5,658 bases of DNA, from contig CABQIM010000101.1 in the NCBI GenBank assembly GCA_902464375.1, positions 1 to 5,658 on the forward strand, written 5' to 3'. The translations under genes and the position numbers were made by a program. This document shows positions 1 to 5,658 of this stretch, piece by piece (the first letter of the stretch is position 1; every line of letters starts with the position of its first letter). The stretch is from an uncultured bacterium (GTDB lineage Bacteria; Cyanobacteriota; Vampirovibrionia; Gastranaerophilales; Gastranaerophilaceae). The notes beneath the pieces are model-generated. The model did not search any database and had not been told where the DNA came from. It was given only the letters and a program-made list of their open reading frames with translations.

Positions 1-43
1 CTATACTCCTTAAAAAACGACGATACACATATCCCTAATCAAC

Positions 44-74
44 AGCTATGCACGAAAGTTCATAGCTTTTTTTT
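44..74 (+). terminator. Intrinsic terminator of an upstream gene
   Basis: A 7-bp perfect stem (AGCTATG at 44-50 with CATAGCT at 61-67) can be extended past a C/T mismatch by two more pairs closing a GAAA loop. A run of eight T follows at 67-74. The T tract lies only on the plus-strand side, so it ends a rightward transcript whose gene lies before the window. No reliable coding end is visible in bases 1-43. The hairpin separates the following gene from anything upstream, which suggests that gene is transcribed alone. Confidence 0.85.
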
Positions 75-92
75 ATGCATTTATGATAAAAT
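59..92 (+). promoter_or_regulatory. Candidate promoter of the KAP-nuclease gene
   Basis: Two overlapping readings are possible. One is TTCATA (59-64), a 17-bp spacer and TATGAT (82-87), matching consensus at 4/6 and 5/6. The other is an extended -10, TGA-TAAAAT (84-92), without a good -35. The first would start transcription near 94 and the second near 98-99. Both fall at or just before the ATG at 99, so the message would have almost no leader. The -35 candidate overlaps the 3' arm of the upstream terminator. In AT-rich DNA such motifs occur by chance: TGATAAAAT also appears inside the coding region at 512-520. The call is therefore tentative. Confidence 0.4.
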
Positions 93-98
93 TCTTGT

Positions 99-2891
99 AT
101 GGATAATATAACTACTAGTGAGTATCGTCAGTTAATTGAAACAAAAAGACTCAGATTTGAAGACATTTATAGCAATTCTAATTCAAAACAAAATAACAGC
201 TTATTAACAGCATCTCTTGATTTAATAATTACAACTGCTATGAAGATGTCGTTTTATAGCATTGAGCCAACAATGGTCGATTATGCTATTTTTGAGGAAA
301 TAAAAAATCTTTCAAATGAAGAGCTTCGTGATATAGCAGATGAATCATTTACACTTGGAGCTATAAGCATTATACGTTATGTAATAGCGCAAATGTTTAT
401 CGAAAACAAAATTGACACTGCTGATAAATTAAAAAACACTGTTGAAGAATTAAAAGATGCTTTTGTAAATAAGAATTTAGAGGTATTCAAACCATACATA
501 GCTCCTCATTTTGATAAAATATCAAATTTTATAAACAATTATTCTAAGAGTAACCCGTTTCAATCTTGGGGACCTTTATACAGATATTTACTACCATTTG
601 TTTATGATTCCAAACTTAGAAACTCAATTTGGCATGCTATTGAAATAATAAAAGATAATATTTTAAGAAATTTGAATATACAATCTTCTTGGGAAAGTAA
701 GAATTCTCAAGGATGGTATAACAAAGTTCGTAGTTATTTTGGTTTTGAAGGTCCGAGTAATTATGGTTCTACAAGAGCTGCAATAATGCTTCACCCTAAA
801 AATATACCTGATCATAAAAATTCAATACAGCTAGTTTGTTATTTTAGCCAAGATAAAGTGTGGGTTGGATGTGATATTGGTGTTAATCTAGAAAACAAAG
901 TAACAGATTTCCATAAAGAATTATCTGAAATAGATTTTTCTAATTGTTGTGGCTCAAAATTCAACAATGATGGCATTTTCAGAAAGTTTGTCCAAGTTAC
1001 AAAGATATTGGAAAGTAATTTGGATTATGCTAAAGAACAAAATGACAAAATACTAAACAAGTTTCCTGAATTTGGGACAGAAGAGTTTGCAGAAGGTGAT
1101 GCAGAAACAGATGATTCGGGAAAGAATTTATATGACCCATATATAGATGCTCAAGCTGACAAAATAAACCAATTACCCATAATTGATGCAAATGAAAAAA
1201 TAAGAAAAACTATATATCCTAATATCAGACCTGATGAGGATTTTTTAGAACGAAAAGACCTTGCAGAATATCTGGCTCAACAAATCATTATGAACAAGGA
1301 TGTAGAACCTTTAAATATAGGAATATATGGTGATTGGGGAAAGGGCAAAACACAATTTATAAATCTTTTAAAAATAGAACTAACAAAAAGTGCTAGTAAA
1401 ACCAAAGAAAAGAAAAATGGCTATCAATGCGAATTGATAGATTTTGATGCTTGGCAATATGATGATCTAGAACACATTTGGGCTTCATTAATTATGGCTA
1501 TTCTAAAAAAAGCAATGAAGCATAATTCATTTTATATTAGATTTATTGGATATAAGTTGGTAGTTTATTTAAAAGAGCATTGGAAAGAAATATTACTTAA
1601 GTGCATATTTTTATATTCTCTTCTTTTGTATTTGCAGTGTGCAAATCAATTTCTACAGATAAAAATGTTAACGAACATTTTGAATTTTAATATGTGGCTG
1701 AAAAGCTTCGGTATATTGTTGTTGTCAATTTCCCCTGATTTATTTCAGTTAGGTTTCTTAAATATAGACAAAACCTTTTTGGAAGGGTTTAATGCTCCAC
1801 AATATAATAAGCAATTAGGATTTAGAAATAAGATAAAAGAATTGATTAGTTATGCACTAAATTTCCTAAGTAAAAAAGGTAAAAAACGAGTTATTTTATT
1901 TATTGATAACTTGGATAGATGTTCTTCGTCAAATATAAAACTTATTATTGATTCTATAAGTCAATTCCTTGAAATTAGCAAGACTGATGATATTAATGCC
2001 AATTTAGTTACTATTTTTGCAATAGATAAAAGCATTTTATTTAATGCTTTAAAACAACAAAATATTCCAGAAGAAAAAATTTACGAATATTTGGATAAGA
2101 TAATAAATTTACCTGTTCATCTAGAAATGCCAAAAGAAATTAATTCATTAATTGACAGATTTTTCGGAGAAGAACAAAATCGCGCAAAAGATTATTTGAT
2201 AGAGCACTATAAACAACAGCCTTATAATCCAAGGATTCTTGCAAATATTCGTTACCTAGATCATATGATATATACAGTGTACGATGAATTCTTAGAAGAT
2301 GCTGATAAATATATAGATTTATTTAAATTAAGACTAGGGAACGATATCAGTTGGGTTAGCTTAACGAAAAATGAAATCAATTATAAATTGGAATCAGATT
2401 TAAAAGACATAAACAGAGATAAAAATGATAATCAACATTTAACACTTAACAGTTATATGAATCTGGAAAAACACGCTTTTAATTATTTAGAACAAGAATT
2501 TTGCTGTAACATTAATAGACACGTTAGAATTAAATGTGGTAATGAAACTTTTGAATTTGATGGGCTTGCACATCTAGAAAAGAAGGATATATTGTTTGAA
2601 ATTAAATATGCTGGCAATTATAAACCTAGAGATGCGTTTAATCGTGGAGCACAGCAGTTGTTAAGATATTCTAATAATATCAATTCAAAGAAAAATTTGG
2701 AATTGGTATTGGTACTGCTTGCTGATACTGAAATAAAAGATAAAAATGCTTTGCAGATGGATTTAAACAAAGAGTTTAGGAGAAAATTGATAACAACAGA
2801 AAATTCGGGGCAAGTTCTAATTATTGATGCAAATGACTTAAAAACTATTCAGCATGAAAAAAGCTCTACAGTATATGAACATAAAAACTAA
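99..2891 (+). CDS. KAP-family P-loop NTPase fused to a PD-(D/E)XK nuclease-like domain
   Basis: Predicted NTPase-nuclease, probably a defence protein. Residues 1-340 are unrecognised: mainly helical to about 195, then mixed strands and helices, ending in an acidic linker (about 324-345). The KAP module follows. It begins with a lead-in around 378-398 (PDEDFLERKDLAEYLAQQI) and Walker A GDWGKGKT (411-418, Lys417). Next come the family FDAWQY motif (449-454), two hydrophobic segments (about 497-516 and 532-553), Walker B VILFIDNLDR (598-607, Asp603), a sensor-like strand TIFAID (638-643), YLDKIINLPVHLE (664-676) and an NPR arginine motif (710-712). At the C terminus, residues about 790-880 show a PD-(D/E)XK pattern: FEFDG (Asp821), ILFEIKY (Glu834, Lys836) and a helix AQQLLRY (851-857). 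KAP NTPases include the phage-excluding PifA; a defence role here is inference. In-frame TAA at 87-89 makes ATG 99 the first start; it has no Shine-Dalgarno sequence. Spot-counted GC (about 20-32%) is below that of the downstream gene. Confidence 0.85.
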   Translation: MDNITTSEYRQLIETKRLRFEDIYSNSNSKQNNSLLTASLDLIITTAMKMSFYSIEPTMVDYAIFEEIKNLSNEELRDIADESFTLGAISIIRYVIAQMFIENKIDTADKLKNTVEELKDAFVNKNLEVFKPYIAPHFDKISNFINNYSKSNPFQSWGPLYRYLLPFVYDSKLRNSIWHAIEIIKDNILRNLNIQSSWESKNSQGWYNKVRSYFGFEGPSNYGSTRAAIMLHPKNIPDHKNSIQLVCYFSQDKVWVGCDIGVNLENKVTDFHKELSEIDFSNCCGSKFNNDGIFRKFVQVTKILESNLDYAKEQNDKILNKFPEFGTEEFAEGDAETDDSGKNLYDPYIDAQADKINQLPIIDANEKIRKTIYPNIRPDEDFLERKDLAEYLAQQIIMNKDVEPLNIGIYGDWGKGKTQFINLLKIELTKSASKTKEKKNGYQCELIDFDAWQYDDLEHIWASLIMAILKKAMKHNSFYIRFIGYKLVVYLKEHWKEILLKCIFLYSLLLYLQCANQFLQIKMLTNILNFNMWLKSFGILLLSISPDLFQLGFLNIDKTFLEGFNAPQYNKQLGFRNKIKELISYALNFLSKKGKKRVILFIDNLDRCSSSNIKLIIDSISQFLEISKTDDINANLVTIFAIDKSILFNALKQQNIPEEKIYEYLDKIINLPVHLEMPKEINSLIDRFFGEEQNRAKDYLIEHYKQQPYNPRILANIRYLDHMIYTVYDEFLEDADKYIDLFKLRLGNDISWVSLTKNEINYKLESDLKDINRDKNDNQHLTLNSYMNLEKHAFNYLEQEFCCNINRHVRIKCGNETFEFDGLAHLEKKDILFEIKYAGNYKPRDAFNRGAQQLLRYSNNINSKKNLELVLVLLADTEIKDKNALQMDLNKEFRRKLITTENSGQVLIIDANDLKTIQHEKSSTVYEHKN

Positions 2892-2907
2892 TTTTTTATT
2901 GAAATAT

Positions 2908-2940
2908 AAAAAACAAAAAAGGCAGACTATAAAGTCTGTC
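2908..2940 (-). terminator. Intrinsic terminator of tRNA-Leu, possibly shared with the KAP gene
   Basis: An 8-bp stem (2921-2928 with 2933-2940, one G-T pair) closes an ATAA loop. Read on the minus strand it is followed by TTTTTTGTTTTTT (2920-2908), a strong T tract just after the tRNA. On the plus strand it is followed only by TTTCT, but the A-rich flank and its position 29 bases after the KAP stop codon let it act as a weaker bidirectional terminator for the two convergent transcripts. Confidence 0.85.
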
Positions 2941-2951
2941 TTTCTAATAAT

Positions 2952-3030
2952 TGGGCATGAAGAGACTCGAACTCCCACGCTTTCGCACTAGTTCCTAAGA
3001 CTAGCGTGTCTACCATTCCACCACATGCCC
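2952..3030 (-). tRNA. tRNA-Leu, anticodon UAG
   Basis: The minus strand folds into a complete 79-nt class II tRNA. The acceptor stem GGGCATG/CATGCCC is perfect. The D stem is GTG/CAC with the GAATGGTAGA loop typical of leucine tRNAs. The anticodon stem CTAGT/ACTAG holds loop CTTAGGA, giving anticodon TAG (plus-strand bases 2995-2997), which decodes CUA and related CUN codons. The variable arm is short (TGC/GCG around a GAAA loop), and the T arm is GGGAG-TTCGAGT-CTCTT. The discriminator base is A. CCA is not encoded, so it must be added enzymatically. The gene has its own promoter and terminator and converges on the KAP gene, whose end lies on the tRNA's 3' side. Confidence 0.97.
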
Positions 3031-3054
3031 ATCTATTTAGTTTTCACAAGTTCT

Positions 3055-3083
3055 AATATAACAAGCTCAATATTTTTTGTCAA
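3055..3083 (-). promoter_or_regulatory. Sigma70-type promoter of tRNA-Leu
   Basis: On the minus strand, a consensus -35 TTGACA (plus-strand 3083-3078) is separated by exactly 17 bases from a -10 TATATT (3060-3055). Transcription would start near 3048, giving a 5' leader of about 18 nt before the mature tRNA. Perfect -35, ideal spacing and position make this the strongest promoter in the window. Confidence 0.88.
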
Positions 3084-3158
3084 ATACTTATTATTAACTT
3101 TTTTATATACCAGACTAAAATTTTTGATAAAATCTACCGACATAGCTAAAAACTACAC

Positions 3159-3187
3159 TTGTAATCTCTCTTAATATTCTATATAAT
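3159..3187 (+). promoter_or_regulatory. Promoter of the pyrophosphatase gene
   Basis: TTGTAA (3159-3164) and a perfect TATAAT (3182-3187) are separated by 17 bases. The expected start near 3194 gives a leader of about 39 nt ending in the ribosome binding site. The promoter is divergent from that of the tRNA, with about 75 bases between the two -35 boxes. A second, weaker extended -10-like motif (TGATAAAAT, 3125-3133) lies upstream but lacks a partner -35. No operator repeat or riboswitch-like fold was recognised in the leader. Confidence 0.75.
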
Positions 3188-3219
3188 ATTTTAGTTAGTG
3201 TTTAAATAAGATGCACGAT

Positions 3220-3226
3220 AAAGGAG
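3220..3226 (+). promoter_or_regulatory. Ribosome binding site of the pyrophosphatase gene
   Basis: AAAGGAG ends six bases before ATG 3233, an optimal Shine-Dalgarno position. It fixes that start over the internal ATG at codon 7, and so keeps the N-terminal signal-like segment in the protein. Confidence 0.9.
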
Positions 3227-3232
3227 AAATTT

Positions 3233-5653
3233 ATGCTTAAAAAACATTCAATGTTAAAGTCATTGTTTGCAACTTTTTGCGCTATGATTTTATCAGCTCC
3301 TGCATTTGCGGGAGAAGCTTCTCTTGTAGTTCCTAACATCAAAGCGGAAAGCCCTTTCAGTTACAATCTGCTTGTAATCGGGCTTATTGTATCCGTAATT
3401 GGTGTTGTATTCGGGCTTATAGAGTTTCTTAAAGTTAAAAAAGTTGACGTTCACGAAGCTATGAACGCTGTTGGAAACACAATTTTTGAAACATGTAAAA
3501 CATATTTAGTTCAACAAGGAAAATTCCTTATTGCGCTAGAAGTTCTAATCGGGCTTTGTATTGCGTTCTATTTTTGGTTCCTACAAGGAATGCCGCTTAA
3601 ATCAGTTTTAATCATCCTAGGATGGTCTGTTTTAGGCATTTTAGGTTCATATCTTGTTGCTTGGTTTGGTATCAGAATGAATACCCTCGCAAACTCAAGA
3701 ACTGCATTTACCGCACTAAAGGGAAATCCTTTAAACATTTTAAATATTCCTCTTAAAGCAGGAATGAGTATTGGCGTTTTACTTGTATCTATTGAATTAA
3801 TCATGATGCTTGTAATTCTATTATTTGTTCCTGGAGAACTTGCGGGTGCTTGCTTTATCGGTTTTGCTATCGGTGAATCACTTGGAGCTTCTGCTCTTCG
3901 TGTTGCAGGTGGTATTTTTACAAAAATTGCAGATATCGGTTCTGACTTGATGAAAATACAATTCGGCATCAAAGAAGATGACCCTCGTAACCCTGGAGTT
4001 ATCGCAGATTGTACCGGTGATAACGCAGGTGATTCTATCGGACCTACAGCTGACGGTTTTGAAACTTACGGTGTAACAGGTGTTGCTCTTGTTAGTTTTA
4101 TCCTTCTTGGTGTATTCAAAGATTACCAAGTACAATTATTGGCTTGGATATTCACTATGAGATTTTTGATGATTATAACATCTGTAATCGCATACTGGAT
4201 TAATGGCGGAATAACAAAAGCATTTATGGCTAATGCCAAGAAATTCGATTTTGAAGCACCTCTAACAAGTCTTGTTTGGATAACTTCAATTTTATCAATC
4301 ATAATGACATTCTGTGTAAGTAATTTCTTACTAAAAGACATGGGCGGAAATTTATGGTTAGTTTTATCTATCATAATTTCTTGCGGTACATTAGGTGCAG
4401 CTCTTATTCCGGAAGCAACTAAAGTATTTACCAGCCCTAAAGCTAAGCACACTCACGAAGTTGTTGTAGCATCTAAAGAAGGCGGCGCATCCTTAACAAT
4501 TCTTTCCGGTATTGTTTCCGGTAACTTCTCCGGTTTCTGGATTGGCGCAATCGTTGTTCTACTAATGGGATTAGCTTATTTTGCAAGCCAATACATTCCA
4601 AACGAAGTAATGATTTATCCATCTGTATTTGCATTTGGTCTTGTTGCATTCGGTTTCTTAGGTATGGGACCTGTAACAATTGCAGTAGACAGTTATGGAC
4701 CTGTTACGGACAACGCTCAATCTGTTTATGAGTTATCTTTAATAGAAGAAATTCCTAACGCAGCAGAAGGTATCGAAAAATATTACGGCTTCAAACCTGA
4801 TTTTGAAAACGCTAAAAAATACTTAGAAGAAAATGATGGTGCCGGAAATACCTTCAAAGCAACTTCAAAACCGGTTCTTATCGGTACAGCAGTAGTTGGT
4901 GCTACAACAATGATTTTCTCATTGATTTTGGTAATCAAAGAAACATTGGGTATTCAACCTGAAATGATTCTGAACTTACTAAATCCTTACACATTATTAG
5001 GATTTATTGCAGGTGGTGCAGTTATTTACTGGTTCTCAGGTGCTTCTATGCAAGCTGTTACAACCGGTGCATATTCTGCTACTGAATACATCAAGAACAA
5101 TATTAAACTTGGTGAAGCTGATGATAAATGTGCAAATCTTGCAAACTCTAAAGAAGTTGTTAAAATTTGTACTCAATACGCACAAAAAGGTATGTACAAT
5201 ATCTTTATCGCACTATTTGGCTTTGCTCTGGCTCTTGCTTGTTTATCAGCTCCGGTTGGTGAAGATGCGGCTCCTGTATCATTCTTTGTAAGCTACCTAA
5301 TCGCAATTGCCGTATTTGGCTTATTCCAAGCCGTATTTATGGCTAACGCTGGCGGATGCTGGGATAATGCAAAGAAAATTGTAGAAGTTGATATGGATGA
5401 AAAAGGTACCGAACTTCATGCTGCGACAGTAGTTGGCGATACAGTCGGTGACCCATTCAAAGATACATCTTCTGTTGCAATGAACCCAATTATTAAGTTC
5501 ACAACTTTATTTGGTTTATTAGCAATGGAAATTGCAATCAACCCTACTTTCAAAGAACACGCTAAGATTGCTGGCGGTGTATTGTTAATTATTGCACTTT
5601 TATTCGTAATTCGTTCATTCTATGCAATGAGAATTCCTAATAAAAGAAAATAA
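3233..5653 (+). CDS. hppA: Membrane-bound proton-translocating pyrophosphatase, divergent K+-independent type
   Basis: Integral membrane pump that couples hydrolysis of pyrophosphate to outward H+ transport; it recovers energy from PPi made by biosynthesis. At 806 residues with about 16 membrane helices it is full length. Catalytic motifs are intact: R223, K231, DIGSD (D234, D238), EDDPRNP (248-254), ADCTGDNAGD (258-267; D259, D263, D267), D274, DSYGPVTDN (486-494), WDNAKK (710-715), GDTVGDPFKDT (735-745) and gate lysine K755. GNTFKA carries Lys542, where K+-dependent enzymes have Ala. Glu277 lies at the helix-6 position used by K+-independent H+-PPases. Motifs such as GPTADGFETYGVTG, one residue fewer between D238 and EDDPRNP, and roughly 15-20 extra residues around 503-535 separate it from canonical enzymes. 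They fit the divergent, Na+-inhibited H+-PPase group described from Chlorobium limicola and Cellulomonas fimi; that placement is from memory and not tested. The N terminus (1-26, ending SAPAFA) looks like a signal peptide. No partner gene is visible. Confidence 0.95.
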   Translation: MLKKHSMLKSLFATFCAMILSAPAFAGEASLVVPNIKAESPFSYNLLVIGLIVSVIGVVFGLIEFLKVKKVDVHEAMNAVGNTIFETCKTYLVQQGKFLIALEVLIGLCIAFYFWFLQGMPLKSVLIILGWSVLGILGSYLVAWFGIRMNTLANSRTAFTALKGNPLNILNIPLKAGMSIGVLLVSIELIMMLVILLFVPGELAGACFIGFAIGESLGASALRVAGGIFTKIADIGSDLMKIQFGIKEDDPRNPGVIADCTGDNAGDSIGPTADGFETYGVTGVALVSFILLGVFKDYQVQLLAWIFTMRFLMIITSVIAYWINGGITKAFMANAKKFDFEAPLTSLVWITSILSIIMTFCVSNFLLKDMGGNLWLVLSIIISCGTLGAALIPEATKVFTSPKAKHTHEVVVASKEGGASLTILSGIVSGNFSGFWIGAIVVLLMGLAYFASQYIPNEVMIYPSVFAFGLVAFGFLGMGPVTIAVDSYGPVTDNAQSVYELSLIEEIPNAAEGIEKYYGFKPDFENAKKYLEENDGAGNTFKATSKPVLIGTAVVGATTMIFSLILVIKETLGIQPEMILNLLNPYTLLGFIAGGAVIYWFSGASMQAVTTGAYSATEYIKNNIKLGEADDKCANLANSKEVVKICTQYAQKGMYNIFIALFGFALALACLSAPVGEDAAPVSFFVSYLIAIAVFGLFQAVFMANAGGCWDNAKKIVEVDMDEKGTELHAATVVGDTVGDPFKDTSSVAMNPIIKFTTLFGLLAMEIAINPTFKEHAKIAGGVLLIIALLFVIRSFYAMRIPNKRK

Positions 5654-5658
5654 TACAT

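Noticed and set aside
1..38. Possible C-terminal tail of an upstream gene in frame 3, ending in TAA at 36-38
   Set aside because: Only 11 codons, with no recognisable protein; another frame also has a stop at 11-13, so the true end of the upstream gene cannot be told.
1..98. Second copy of the tRNA-Leu 3' end that would mark an island boundary
   Set aside because: No stretch matching the tRNA 3' end was found here; if an attachment-site repeat exists it lies outside the window.
3121..3133. Shared 13-base element (12 of 13 identical to 80-92) upstream of both large genes as a common operator
   Set aside because: Its core TGATAAAAT also occurs inside coding DNA at 512-520, so in this AT-rich sequence it is likely chance or simply a -10-like motif.
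3211..3240. Nine-codon upstream reading frame overlapping the hppA start
   Set aside because: It has no ribosome binding site of its own, and its codons contain the hppA Shine-Dalgarno sequence. This is a chance ATG.
3568..4679. Four open frames on the minus strand inside hppA
   Set aside because: They lie opposite strongly conserved pyrophosphatase codons, have no ribosome binding sites and read as low-quality protein, so they are shadows.
5007..5291. 94-codon plus-strand frame inside hppA
   Set aside because: Out-of-frame shadow of conserved hppA sequence with no start signal.

Overview
The window holds two large genes read left to right, with a leucine tRNA gene between them on the opposite strand. 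The organism is an AT-rich bacterium. The evidence is sigma70-type promoters, intrinsic terminators with T tracts, a clear AAGGAG ribosome binding site before the second gene, and a tRNA without an encoded CCA. The lineage cannot be fixed from this sequence. An uncultured, low-GC, partly fermentative or gut-type bacterium (for example Gastranaerophilales or similar) is only a guess.

Region 1-98 holds an intrinsic terminator for an unseen upstream gene and, overlapping it, a candidate promoter for the next gene. Region 99-2891 is a 930-residue protein with three parts. These are an unrecognised N-terminal region, a KAP-family P-loop NTPase with two hydrophobic segments between its Walker motifs, and a C-terminal module that reads as a PD-(D/E)XK nuclease. 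It looks like a stand-alone anti-phage or anti-plasmid gene. It is visibly more AT-rich than its neighbour.

Region 2892-3232 holds a terminator hairpin shared by convergent transcripts, tRNA-Leu(UAG) on the minus strand with a near-consensus promoter, and the divergent promoter and ribosome binding site of the second gene. Region 3233-5653 is a complete membrane-bound proton-pumping pyrophosphatase (hppA type). Its motifs match the divergent, lysine-containing H+-PPase subfamily rather than the canonical one.

The two proteins have no evident shared pathway. The simplest reading is a core segment (tRNA-Leu and hppA) with an accessory KAP-nuclease gene lying on the 3' side of the tRNA, a common place for acquired genes. 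The most novel element is the KAP-PD-(D/E)XK fusion with its unassigned N-terminal region.
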